Positions 10,594 through 24,700 of a stretch of DNA of 64,000 bases are shown one piece after another (the first letter of the stretch is position 1; each line of letters starts with the position of its first letter). The DNA comes from Nematostella vectensis. Its lineage: Eukaryota > Cnidaria > Anthozoa > Actiniaria > Edwardsiidae. The position numbers and the translations under genes were made by a program. The stretch covers positions 4,153,501 to 4,217,500 of the forward strand of contig NC_064047.1 of NCBI RefSeq assembly GCF_932526225.1. The letters run 5' to 3'. Below the pieces are notes generated by a model. The model was not told the origin of the DNA. It made no database searches and worked only from the letters and a program-made list of their open reading frames with translations.

Positions 10594-12727
10594 AAGATGC
10601 CACGCTTAGAGGTACAGAAAACTTATAGTCCAGTATCGAGTTCCACTGTGCCTGCTGGTCATAGGCACCGAGGACGCATAAATACAGTGCAAGACTCGGT
10701 TTCAATTGAATCGATTGCAAATACCATCGTGGTCATGTAGTATTCACAGGTTTCTGCATTGTTTTATTCCAAGTTCCAGAGGATTCTCGCTGGTATGCGC
10801 ATGATTTTTGCCTCAAGTCGAGGCTTAAACTGTATGTATGCGTCCTTAGTCTGTAAGTCCAGCGGTCATAGTGGAACTAGGAATTGGGCTATTCAAAAAA
10901 CGCCGTTTTAGTGCAGATGGCGAACCGCAAATGGCAGTTCTATGACCGAAAGGAGCCATTGATCTCAAAATATTTCTTCCAAACGCAGAAATATGTATAA
11001 ATCGTACGATTATCCATTAACGGTCATTAAAGTATGGTTCTGGCATCGCTGGAGCTTATGTATGACCCCTTTTTCTTACAAATAATTAGTACCCATAAGC
11101 CCTTTCGGTCGTAGAACTGCCATTTGGCATTACCATTCGCCGTTTGCACTGACAAGTTTGAAAAAAAGTGTATACATAGGCATGTGACTTTTTGGGTGGC
11201 AATAATTCAAGCCAAAGAAAACACAGAAATGGCTGCTCCCGTTACGCCAGAGAGCGACAAAAGAAATTAAAAATTAAAAAAAAAAGAAAATACTAATTTG
11301 AATAATTCGTAAGCGCTGTATAAGTTTGTTTTGGTTTTGTTATTTTCCCGCCAAAAGCCGGAGCGCGCGCGGGATGCCACCAAAAAAGTCACATTGGAAA
11401 ACAAAAGGGGACTTTTCTCAAAGCTGACATACAGCGGCCAGCCTTTCAGGACAAACCTATTAGTCTCTAAATGTATTTTTGATTGACAGGTCATGTGTGA
11501 CGTCAGCCGCTGCTTGATTCTCAGACAAAGATGACAGCTCGTAAGCAGCGGTTAAAATAAAACTAATATTAAAACTGGTGTAAGGTATTAAAGCTAACCA
11601 GATTGCAACGTATATTTCATTTTTTATTAACACTTTATTGGCAATTTAAATAGGGTAAAATTACATAATTATATGTCAAATTAATAAATTGCATAAGTGG
11701 CATTAATATAAACACCAAGATTCATTTTCATAAAGATTGATTATATTCATCCAGTTCCCAAATTTTATCCCTTATATAACTGAAATTTGAATTACCAAAT
11801 AAAAGGCAATCATTATACTTTTATCATTGCATGCTTATTCAATTTAATTGTATGGTATATATAAAATTATTAATCAAAACATTTTAAATGGTGACTGGTA
11901 CTGTAGGTAAGGTAATCAAATATATTATATACCTATCTATGACTAAAGCTACCACTTTCTGCTCTTTAATCTAAATTATCTTGAAAAAAGCGTTAAATAT
12001 GTGTTCTTATTTAACTCCAAGTCTCTTCGCGTTCGATTTTGAAAAAGGCCTCTTTTCTCCTGCGCTCAAAATCTAATTCCCAGGAAGCCACACTGCGATG
12101 TTTAAAGTCCGTTTACCCGACTTGTGTGACACGTGGTTTCGTAGGCTATATGGTACCCTATGCAAAATGAATGATCTCAGCCGGACTTTAGGGCTGGATC
12201 GACGAGACATTGCTGAGGTTCCGGTCCAAACTCCCCTTGCATACTTGCTAAACTAGGGGCATTTAGATGTTTTAGATCACCGAGAGCCACATGAGTGAAG
12301 ATATCACCATATCACACATAATTCTTCGTAAGGTCATTATATTTTAATTTTGCGCTGCCTTACTTAATTCGTTAAATGTCGTATGAAAGCTCTCCTTTCT
12401 TTTAGACTACTCCTGGATATAAGGGTTTTGCACTCCAAAAATCAATTTACCAGCCATTCATCCCCGCGAGTCGGATTTTTACTGGCAAATGAAACAGTGA
12501 CGGAGAAAGTACGCTAATTAGCTGATGAGCGCTTGGAGAGTACACGAACGTGGAGTAAGCGTAGACGGAGAAAGAAGAGAAAAGGAACCGTCACGTTTCT
12601 TCCTCCACTTCCTTTTCCCCTTGCGTCTTCTTTTCACTAGCGCGGTAAACATCTTACCGCCTACCCATACTTCGCCAGAGAAAATAGAATTCCGAAATAC
12701 ATAAGGGTTTACTTACGAAGCGGTTTT
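10594..12727. other. Convergent intergenic region (VWA gene / iPLA2 3' ends)
   Basis: This holds the 3' flanks of two converging genes. One MITE (10905-11155) is present; the remainder is AT-rich with no coding exon that I can support. No polyadenylation signal could be assigned securely to either gene. Confidence 0.5.
10905..11155. mobile_element. MITE family 1, solo copy (~250 bp)
   Basis: The left end (TTAGTGCAGATGGCGAA... AAATGGCAGTTCTATGACC) is mirrored at the right end (GGTCGTAGAACTGCCATTT...TTCGCCGTTTGCACTGACA). The imperfect inverted repeats are about 60 bp. The same ends recur around 13115-13556. No coding capacity. Confidence 0.7.
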
Positions 12728-15700
12728 TTACGTCAAAGCCTCCGAAGCCTTTTTGAACTCTTTAAGATTTTGAAGGATATAGACTCTCGTCTCCCACAAC
12801 ATCTTAACCAATATGCGATCATCAGTCTCGTCTAAGCCGACATCAGCCGACATCGGCGAACTGAACCGGAAGTATTGGGAGCCAATCATCTCGCACCATG
12901 CCCTGGCGCGGTCTACAACGGCTCCATTGGTAGCAGTGGCCTGCGAAGGAAAATGTAACAGTTTAATCATCAAAATTATATATAATATGGTAATGTAAAA
13001 AAGAAAACACAATCATCATCATCATTATCATCTTCCCTATCGCTATCATCATCATACCAACAGCTATTATCAAATAACAATAGCACCATAAAAAAGGTTC
13101 TAAAAAGGTTGTCAACTAAAACGGCGAATGGCAATTGCCAAATGGCAGATCTACGACCGAAAGGTGCTAATTAGTAATTGTGTGAAAATGAAGGTGGTAA
13201 AACAACTTAAGCGACGTCAGGACCATATATCAATTGCATTTACAGCCAAATTTGTTGTTGCGCGACCTCGGCGAATCCAAAATCCATGTCTCGTTTGGGA
13301 ATAGCGCGTAGTCAGCTTTGGGGGCGGTTTGTCTGGTTTTGATTGTTTAGTTTGCTTGACTACGCGCTATTCCCAAACGAAAAAAAGGGAATTTTGGATT
13401 CTGGCAGGTCGCGAACAACGAATTTGGCTATCACGGTTAGTCGCATGTTTTTCTTTTTTTTTTTTCTGAATTCGGAACAAATATTTTGGGACCCATGTCT
13501 CCTTTCGGTCATAGAACTGCAATTTTTCAATCCCCGTTTGCCGTTTGCACTGACAGCGTTGTATATTAATATGGCAAAAAAGCACGTACCTGGTCCACCA
13601 TTAACAGTCCTAGTGCGCGTGCGCCGAGCAGTACATTCGTTGCATCCCACATGGTCTCGGGCTTGAACACGTCAAAAGTGGGGACATGCTCAGGGGGAGG
13701 GACACCAGTGCCAAGGGACACAACCAAGCCTATGTTAGAGTTCCCTGGTCCTTTTTTGTTGTGGGGCTCATGCACGCAGTAGTACTTGTGGACCTCTGAG
13801 AGAACATCCAATGTTGGGTTATTTGCGATGAGACCCCCGTCTAGAAACCTGCCCATGGCGCGGAAAAATGTAGGAGCGGCACCGGAACCACGAGCTGCTC
13901 GCCAGACTTGTTGCACTAGAAGGCAAAATGACGTCACCTTAGTAACGGTGGTTACCTAAGCAACCGTAGTGACCTTAGGAACCAGAGTGAACTAAACAAC
14001 TAGGATTACTTATGCAACTATGTTGAAATAAACTTTTGGGACAGCCAATCGATCAGGCCCAAAAAAGAAAAACAATCAAGCATTTGAAATACCTTATTAC
14101 ACTTATTTTTCGCGTCACTTTAACTTCGCGAATTTCGCAATTTTAAAGGTTCGCGAAAATTAAGAAGCCATTGGGGGAATATTGCCCGTTTTATAAGCTT
14201 TATGGAAACACTTTGTGTATTTAGTAACTAATGTGCATAAAATCTAATGAGGTCCGTAACTAAACAAGATAACCTAGAAATAAGGAATAACATGACAGCA
14301 ACTACACAAAATTTAACAATGACCACCTTTTCAACGATAGCCTTGGTAACTATTATGGCAACAGTGTGATGAGCTTAGCAACCACGACTAGGCAGGTAGC
14401 GATGGTACCCATGGGAGGGTCCAGGGTTTCTTATGTTACCAGCATTTTTACCTTAGCAACCATAAGCTAAGCAACCGTTGACGTTAGCAACTATAACAGT
14501 ATTATCAAGCATTGGTACTGAACACTTACCTGCTGGTACGGGAGGGGGAGGGAAGGGGTTATTTTTGCGGATGGGCTCTAGATCTTCTGGCATATTATAG
14601 TTGCGGAAGAAGTACAGAGTCGCCGGACGACGATCAGCTAAGACAGCGGTCACTAACGTCCTACAAAAAGGGGGATTCTTATATCAAATTACAGAAATAA
14701 GAACCGAATTGCATAACAATAATCATATTTCCTTTTTTGGCCTTTTGGTTGATTTTGTATTGCTCGAAAAGATAACAATAAAGTAAAAACAAAATACTCT
14801 GCAAATGCAACATAGACGCGCAGAAAGAAGTCAGGAAAGTGAAGCAAGAATCTTTTTTAGTAAAATATGAAGCTTGGTTGGACTTTCCATTGAAAAGGAC
14901 TTCCTAACCGGAGCCCTGGGTAACTCGAGCCTCCCACAAAATTCAATTTAACTGTTACTTATTTAGGCAAATAACAGAAATTTTCAAAGGGAACAATTGC
15001 CAGCAGAAATAATGCATAGTTATCTCCCGTTAACTCGAAAGCATAATAAATTAAACCAGTTCTGACTTTCCTTGTTTCAAGTTATCATGAGTCAGCTGAG
15101 AACATTGCACACTGAATTACTACTGTTACTATGGTAACATCACATACTTTGGATGAGTGACAGCTGTCATTTTTGTGTTCTCGCCAAAGGTTTCTTGGAG
15201 GAGTTTCTCCAGGGGCTCTGTGTCGTAAGGCCGGGGACCTTTGAACACTTTGTCCTTCATACGAAACAGGAAGCCTTGACAGAATGACACTGATTTACCT
15301 GTGTGAGGGGAGGGTTGAGGTAAGATTAGTAAACCAGTGGTTCTGTCCCCACCCCCTCTCCCACTGAGTCCCAACCCCCTCTCCCACTGAGTCCCCATCC
15401 CCTCTCCCACTGAGTCCCCACCCCCCTCTCCCACTAAGTCTCCACCCCTCTCCCACTGAGTCCCCACCCCCTCTCCCACTGAGTCCCCACCCCCTCTCCC
15501 ACTAAGTCACCACCCCCTCTCCCACTGAGTCCCCATTCCCTCTTCCACTGAGTCCCCATCCCCTCTCCCACTGAGTCCCCACCCCATCTCCCACTGAGTC
15601 CCCATCCCCCTCTCTCACTGAGTCCCCACCCCCTCTCCCACCAAGTCCCCACCCCCTCTCCCACTGAGTCCTTACCCCATATCCCACTGAGTCGCCACCC

Positions 15701-18700
15701 CCCTCTCCCACTAAGTCCCCATCCCCTCTCCCTCGAGTCCCCACTCCCACTGAGTCGCCACCCCCCTCTTCCACTGAGTCCCCACCCCCTCTTCCTCTGA
15801 GTCCCAACCCCCTCTCCCACTGAGTCCCCACCTCCTCTCCCACTAAGTCCCCCCCCCCTCTCCCACTGAGTCCCCACCCCCTCTTCCACTGAGTCCCAAC
15901 CCCCTCTCCCACTAAGTCCCAACCCCCTCTCCCACTAAGTCCCCACCCCCTCTCCCACTGAGTCCCCACCCCCTTTTCCACTGAGTCCCCACCTCCTCCC
16001 CCACTAAGTCCCCACCCCCTCTTCCACTGAGTCCCAACCCCCTAGCCCACTGAGTCCCAATCCCCTCTCCCACTAAGTCCCCATCCCCTCTTCCACTGAG
16101 TCCCAACCCCCTCTTCCACTGAGTCCCAACCCCCTCTTCCACTGAGTCCCAACCCCCTCTCCCACTGAGTCCCCACCTCCTCTCCCACTAAGTCCCCACC
16201 CCCTCTCCCACTGAGTCCCCACCCCCTCTTCCACTGAGTCCCAACCCCCTCTCCCACTAAGTCCCCACCCCCTCTCCCACTGAGTCCCCACCCCCTTTTC
16301 CACTGAGTCCCCACCTCCTCCCCCACTAAGTCCCCACCCCCTCTTCCACTGAGTCCCAACCCCCTCTCCCACTAAGTCCCCACCCCCTCTCCCACTGAGT
16401 CCCCACCCCCTCTCCCACTAAGTCCCCACCCCCTCCCCCACTAAGTCCCCACCCCCTCTTCCACTGAGTCCCCACCCCCTCCCCCACTAAGTCCCCACCC
16501 CCTCCCCCACTGAGTCCCCACCCCCTCTTCCACTGAGTCCCAACCCCCTCTCCCACTAAGTCCCCACCCCCTCTCCCACTGAGTCCCCACCCCCTCTCCC
16601 ACTAAGTCCCCACCCCCTCCCCCACTAAGTCCCCACCCCCTCTTCCACTGAGTCCCAGCCCCCTCTCCCACTGAGTCCCCACCTCCTCTCCCACTAAGTC
16701 CCCACCTCCTCTCCCACTAAGTCCCCACCCCCTCTCCCACTGAGTACCCACCCCCTCTTCCACTGAGTCCCCACCCCCTCTCCCACTGAGTCCCCACTCC
16801 CACTAAGTCCCCACCCCCTCTCCCACTGAGTCCCCACCTCCTCTCCACCTAAGTCCCCACCCCCTCTCCCACTGAGTCCCCACCTCCTATCCCAATGAGT
16901 CCCCATCCCCTCTCCCACTGAGTCCCCACCTCCTCTCCCACTAAGTCCCCACCCCCTCTCCCACTGAGTCCCCACCTCCTATCCCAATGAGTCCCAACCC
17001 CCTCTCCCACTGAGTCCCCATCCCCTCTCCCACTGAGTCCCTACTCCCACTAAGTCCCCACCCCCTCTCTCACTGAGTCCCCACCCCCTCTCCCACTGAG
17101 TCCCCACCCCCTCTCCCACCAAGTCCCCACCCCCTCTCCCACTGAGTCCCCACCTCCTATCCCACTGAGTCCCCACCCCCTCTTCCACTGAGTCCCCACC
17201 CCCTCTCCCACTGAGTCCCCACCCCCTCTCCCACTGAGTACCCACCCCCTCTTCCACTGAGTCCCAACCCCCTCTCCCACTGAGTACCCACCCCCTCTTC
17301 CACTGAGTCCCAACCCCCTAGACCACTGAGTCCCCACCTCCTCTCCCACTAAGTCCCCACCCCCTCTCCCACTGAGTACCCACCCCCTCTTCCACTGAGT
17401 CCCCACCCCCTCTCCCACTGAGTCCCCACTCCCACTAAGTCCCCACCCCCTCTCCCACTGAGTCCCCACCTCCTCTCCACCTAAGTCCCCACCCCCTCTC
17501 CCACTGAGTCCCCACCTCCTATCCCAATGAGTCCCCACCCCCTCTCCCACTGAGTCCCCACCTCCTCTCCCACTAAGTCCCCACCCCCTCTCCCACTGAG
17601 TCCCCACCTCCTATCCCAATGAGTCCCAACCCCCTCTCCCACTGAGTCCCCATCCCCTCTCCCACTGAGTCCCTACTCCCACTAAGTCCCCACCCCCTCT
17701 CTCACTGAGTCCCCACCCCCTCTCCCACTGAGTCCCCACCCCCTCTCCCACCAAGTCCCCACCCCCTCTCCCACTGAGTCCCCACCTCCTATCCCACTGA
17801 GTCCCCACCCCCTCTTCCACTGAGTCCCCACCCCCTCTCCCACTGAGTCCCCACCCCCTCTCCCACTGAGTACCCACCCCCTCTTCCACTGAGTCCCAAC
17901 CCCCTCTCCCACTGAGTACCCACCCCCTCTTCCACTGAGTCCCAACCCCCTAGACCACTGAGTCCCAACCCCTCTCCCACTAAGTCCCCTCCCCCTCTCC
18001 CACTGAGTCCCCACCCTGCCCCACTCCCACTGAGTCCCCACCCCCTCTCCCACTGAGTCCCCACTCCCACTAAGTCCCCACCCCCTCTCTCTCTGAGTCC
18101 CCACCCCTCCCCCCTCCCACTAAGTCCCCACCCCCACTCCCACTGAGTCCCCACCCCCACTCCCACTGAGTCCCCACCCCCTCTCCAACTGAGTCCCCAC
18201 CCCCTCTCCAACTGAGTCCCCACCCCCTCTCCCACTGAGTCCCCACCCCCTCTCCCACTAAGTCCCCACCCCCTCTCCCAAAAAGTCCCCCAAATACCCA
18301 CCATGAACGAGGGCAAGGGCAATGATGCCACCAATGCTGGTCCCGCTTATCCAGTCAAAAAGGCTATTGATAGATTGACCGCTGACTTCCTCTATTGCAG
18401 ACAGTAATTGAGTAAGTACCAGGCCCCTAATCCCACCCCCGTCCAAAGTCAAGATGGCGTCTTTCTTGTGTTTCTGTTTATAAATAGAAGAGGCACTCTT
18501 CACGCTTTTACCATCCACCGCATCTTTCCCTGAAAAGGAAATCTGAAGGTTTAGGATTATCAAACAAATGTCCTGTTGTGAACTAGAAAACTCTCAATCT
18601 TTAAACAAACCTGTGCATTTCACAAAACACATCCCGCATGGGACTCCGTGTCCCGTTGCACCTTTATAGTTAATTATACGTTGAACTTATCCGTCGCGTA

Positions 18701-21700
18701 TGTCTTTGTTTTGTATTGTTTCTGTACTTTTTTTAGACGGGATTTTATCGCCTTGCCCGTTATTACCTAGCCTGCTAGCCGACTCTCCAGTGGGTTATTC
18801 GGAAATTCCTGTTTTGGGGTTGTCGGGATTGCTGTGGCGACCTCCCCCACTCCCCTCACTCTTGATTTTTGCGCCACGGGGATTTTGAACAACGAAAACA
18901 CACAGGAGAGCCGGCTCGCAGGCTAGTTATTACCAACATGTGGGCCCCTGGCCATATACGCTGGTGTTAGACATTCCTGTGCTAGCTGTCCTGTCTAGCT
19001 GCTTAGACATTAGCAAAAGCTTAATTAGGCGAAATCTATTTAAGTATTTAGTAAGCATGCCTCGCTATGTTTTTCCTCTGCTTTTTGTGTTTCCGCGGCT
19101 TCACACAAACTCAAACCACACTGTAAAATCTCATGACATCGAACCTTACCATACCCAGTCCTCCTCACCTTTTCCTGATCCTAATACAGCGGCTGCTGCA
19201 GCCAATCTGAAGAGATCTTCATACACAGGGAGCCCAAATAAACCGGAAGTCACCTGATTCGGGGTAACCCCTAAAAGATGACAACTTAGTGCCAAACATT
19301 CTTTCGCAGTATTATTTAGAAAGCTTAAAAACTGTTACACATTTTAACAAGGGAAGCAACGGTACATACACAAAGTTGACACCAAAATAATTATTGATAT
19401 GTTGTTATATGCATTTGCGCTTGCATACTCGCCATAGAAAAAAAAAAATGGGCTTCTCGTTAGCTTCTCGTTTTCTTGGAGGCTTCGTACCACGCAAATC
19501 TTAACCAACCAGTGGCATGTACACCAAAGGAATACTGTGCGTCACACTCAAACAAATATTTATAAATAATGCTCGCCAAGAAGAATTTCGATATTTTTTT
19601 TTCTCGTTGCTAGAATTTTTCGAATCTAAAATGCCCGATCTTGTACAAAACTACAGGGTGCTTTCTACTAGTTGGTTGCCGTGAAATATTCACCTATTGT
19701 GACGGTTCCCTGGAAAGTCTTGCTGCATTCCAACGTGCACCCTGATTGACGTGTGTCACAGGGTCCGGCCCCCACGAACCCGAGTGCCTCGACAACTTCA
19801 ACCCAGCGCTGGCGGCGGCCAGCCGTAGCGATGTGACGTGGCGTATGGTGGGAGTGGTTCGTCACGTTGATGTTGGCGCCAAAAACAATCAGGGCGCGTA
19901 CGATATCCGGGTCGTCTACCTGTGGAAAAGACCGAAATGCATCGCATGTAAATTAGCCTGCGGTAAAACCACGTGAAAAGGTGCTCCCTTCGTGTTTCTT
20001 AATTAAAATGGATGGTTTAAGTTTGTCTACCCAATCAGTATCGGTATATATCTATCCGTTCCACCAGCTCGATTTGAAACGTTTAAACCACAACAAATTA
20101 TCAAACAAGAGAATTCTGAAAATCGCAGTTAGCTGAAAATCCTAAAAGCTACTTTCCTGGCTCTAGAGCCTTGACCGTCTCTCAACTACTGCTTTCTCGG
20201 CTCTAGACCCAAGGTACCATAAACCTGCAGTCTTGGCACATGGTAAGTCACGTGATTACCTCGGCTGCGACGTGTAGAGCGGTGCATCCCTCGCTGCACG
20301 CAGCATCGACCGCGACACCATGGGCCAGCAGTGCTACAATGCATGCCACGCGCCGTCGACGCGCCATGACATGCAGGGCGGTCTCCCCCGCATTGTTTCT
20401 GCTTTCCATATCGGCGCCTTTTTCCAGAAGTATCTCAACAGCCTAAAAAAAGCCAAAGTATTTTAAGCATGCTTTAACAGAGATCTTTTCCCGGGTATCC
20501 AGGGCGTCGAGGTCAGCATAATGTGGCGTGAGAACGAGGCGACGGAGGGGGGATGGGGCGGGAGATATGAGAAAGGAGGGACTTCTAAACCGCCCCTTAC
20601 TCCTCCCCCTTCACCGGCCTTGTTCCGCCTCGTTCTCGCGCCTGTGACCAAGACGCCCTGGGTTCCCGAGGGTGCCGGAGATCCAACACCTTTTTTTTAG
20701 TTTTCTTAAATTCTATAGCAGTCCTGCCTTGTCTTTTCAGATGAGAATGCTGTCAAACTTTAGACGTTTCAGGCTACCATTTGCGTGAAAAGAATACCAC
20801 TTGTCTTTTCAGATGAGAATGCTGTCAAACTTTAGGCGTTTCAGGCTACCATTTGCGTGAAAAGAATACCACTTGTCTTTTCAGATGAGTATGCTGTCAA
20901 ACTTTAGGCGTCTCATGCTACCATTTGCGTGAAAAAATACCACCTCTTGTGACAATGGGTTGGCGGGGCGTCCACCTCTAGCTAGCACCTGAAATCCTAA
21001 TATACTCGGTAAACGTGATGCTATAAATTGTCCAATAAGGATTCAATCCGTGAAAGACGGAAAAGCCGAGCTTGGTTGCGCGAAAAAAGATGGAGGCGAT
21101 TTTTCCGATTCTGCTATCTTTTAGGGGTTTTCACGCCCGGAGAGGAGGATTTTTCCGATTCTGCTATCTTTTACGGTGTCTCACGCTAAATGGTGGCCCA
21201 ATCGCTCGAGGCGTATTTTACAATAAACCACAAGTCAACTGATCGGTTGAGACTTCCGGCTTTTTTGTCGGTAACATAGAATACAGGAATCCGTCAGCTA
21301 ATTAAAACGGGCATTGTTTTCTAGTAGGGTTAAAAATTCCTTTGACTACACCCAATGCGCTATCTCTAAGGGGTAAGAATTGTTGTTGACCACGCCCTTA
21401 ATGCTCTCCCTTAGGGTTAAAATTGATTTTGCTGTCGAGCACCCGCGTCTGGTTTTGTTGAACCCCCCCCCCCCCCCCCCCCCTGGGTACAACGGCTTGT
21501 CGAGAGACTGTTTCGCTGTTGTTTACTCGACCTGGAATCAAACCTATCTAATGGCAGGAAAGTGATAATGGTATTTAGCGAACTTAGAGTAACAAACCAA
21601 AACACCTTGGTTCCTACCTCCTTGGTTTTCACCCAGTGAAGAGGAGAGCCACCGTACTTTAGGTCACGTGCCGAGATTAGTTCTGGGTGGAAGTCGATTA

Positions 21701-24700
21701 GGAGAGAAGCACAACGGGTCCCATTTGCTTTCAATGCTGCTCAAAACAAGAGAAGCAAGCTCAGTCAATATTGTCATTTTGTTGTCATCATCATCATCTT
21801 CAACGAATCATCATCATTATTGTAATCATCATCATTGTCATCATCAACATTGTCATCTTCATCAACATTATAATCATCATTATATCACCACATCATCATC
21901 ATGAACTCTATCAGCATTATCATTGTCATCAACAGCACTATAATTTCTGTGTTACTAAATCTAAAGAATCAAAATCATCTACATATTTCAATTGTCATCA
22001 CCATCACCATCATCATTAGCAGAATAATTTGTCAGTAACATATAAAACATTTCTTTAATAGTTAAATCAAAAGATCTTTAAAAATTAAATAAAAATAATA
22101 ACAAAGGTGTGGCTGACAAGGACTCTTTAAATAATGCACCCCATCCCAGTGCCGTTAATTGCAATAATGCACCTGTGTGTATTGGCAAGGCATAGCCATT
22201 GACATGATTGACATCAGCACCAGCTTCCAACAAGACACGGACACCTTCATCTTGAGTAAACCTGCATGCGACATCCAGTGCCGTCTGGTCATCTTTGTTA
22301 CGTGAATTGATGACATCCACTAGTTGTCCATCTGAAGGTTGTAAGAAACATGCAAAGAGATAATCCTGTATCAATGGGGTAGGTAGGATTTCCCTTCCTG
22401 GGAATAAGAGAAAGAGCATAATAGTAGAAATGGTATTTGCTCAATAGCAACACAAAGAATAGCTACACAAGACCCTCTGTCTCTCCCCTTTCCAGACAAA
22501 ATCTCTAGCTACCTATTGTTTTGCCAAGTGTATATAAAAATAAAAATATTCACTGTGTTACAGTAGAAACCACACAGAAAAAAAAACATTAAAGCCTACA
22601 AACACTGTAGAATGAGCGATTTAGACTAAGCAGCTGGACAAAGAAATAATTTTTGGGTTGAACACTTGTGCACACTCTAGCTTTTAAGTACATAAACAAT
22701 ACAAACAAAATAACGTCACTCTGGTGTGACAGGCTAACACACTTCTTAATTGCCTAATTCAAATTACAAGATATTTACAAGAAATTTCAATTTAATGATT
22801 TAAAATGGTTTATATAGCATATGTGAAGGAGTAACAACAGTTATTTTTGTCTAACTTGGGCTTCGGGGGTTCTAGAACGTCCTAATTTAAACCAAGAAAA
22901 TGAGGTGTTATATTACGAGGAGCTCCTGGCTATATGTCATCTGGAAACAGTATAGTTACATTACCTGAACATAAAACCAACAAGCTAGCAGACATATTGT
23001 ATCATATGGTAACTTCAACAGCTCTGACATATCTCTGAGGCATTCATAAAACGTATAAGTGATTTCAACTTACGTAGTAATTGAGCCTTTTGAATAACAG
23101 ATGTCAGGATCTCTGGGTAGTTTTCTGCAGCATAATGGAGGGGTGTGTTACCAAGTTTATCTTTCACTAAGCTTGAAGGATCAAAATCTCTTATTGCTTT
23201 CTGGATAAAGTCAACTTTTCCACTCTGCAAAATAAAAATGAAATAAATAGTAAGGAATTACTACACCCACTAAGAGGCCATCAAAATTCTAAATTATTCA
23301 GGCAGTTGCTAATGATAACCAACATCATTAGATTGACATCCAGGCACATATCCTGCTCTTTTAGGAGTCAAGGGTGGCGGGATACACATGCCCAGTGGGA
23401 ACCCCCCTAGATACATGTCTGGCATCCATTCACTTAATAGAGATTCACCTTAATCAACATCATAATCATCATCATCATCATTACTAGCACCACCATTATC
23501 TCCATTGTCATCATTACAACCACCACCATCATCATCATCATCATCATCACCACCAGCATTAATATCATCCTCACCATCATCATTATCACCTCACCACCAA
23601 CATTATCATCCTCACCACCATCATCATCATCATTACAACCATCATCACCCTCACCACCAGCATTAATATCATCCTCACCACCATCATCATTACAAACACC
23701 ACCACCACCATCATCATCATCATCACCAGCATTATTATCATTCCCACCATCATCATCATCACCTCACTTACACCTATAATCCCATAATCACACCCACCCT
23801 GACAGCTAAGTGAAGAGGTGTGGCATTGTTGTCCTTCTCCGATGCCGCTATATCATCATGCTTCAGACATTCAGGCAGATCCAGGCTTTTTGCAACTTGC
23901 GCTAGTGACCAATCAGGATGTTGCTCAATGCATGTAATTACCTCTTGCAATGTACCAGCATTGAGGCATCTAGTTGAGCTCTGGTAAAATGGTGCTAGGT
24001 TTTTATAAAGGTATCTAAAACAGCAAAACAAATGTTGCTAGTCATAATACTGTATTATTTTATTGGATTGTGGGAACTATCTATCCTTAGAAATTTTATT
24101 GGCAGAAATTTTAGGTTTTGATACCACCCCCCCCCCCCCCCCCTATTCCCCTTCCTTTTACTCCCCATCAAGTTTATGATAGCTGTGTATTCCCATGGGG
24201 GAAGGGAGGGAGGTGCAAGAAAACAAAGCTTTATAACATGAAGGGTTAATTTTCTGTACAATACCAAACATCTTCCATGGGAATCCTGGGATGTAGGCAG
24301 GGTTTTCAAAAGGAGTAAACATAGAACAAGAGCCCTTGTTAAGTCATTAAGCATCCAAAACATTCTACTGTATATTTTCTAGCTGTTAGAAGGTGGGCGA
24401 AGGCTCGTGGTACCTGCCCTAAGCTGTGCCCTAGAACTCATTAAAGAATATCTATTGGCAAGAATAATCAATAGATTATACAAAAAGTGTTAAATGCTAT
24501 ATATAGTAAACAATAAATTCATTGTGTAATTTTGATTTTTCAAAGCGTTATATATATTGTCCATCATATATAGCGGAGACATATGCATATCAATCTTTGT
24601 ATCCCCCATATGGTGTCCGGTTTGTATTTTGATGATAGTAACATAAATCACGACTTTAAATAAAACTATAGTAAGGTCATGACTTATTTAGTGAGTTTTC

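Noticed and set aside
15129-18334. Long Gly/Trp/Arg-rich reading frames on the minus strand
   Set aside because: They follow the 23-bp minisatellite through all three frames; real coding exons of iPLA2 flank the array with proper splice sites.
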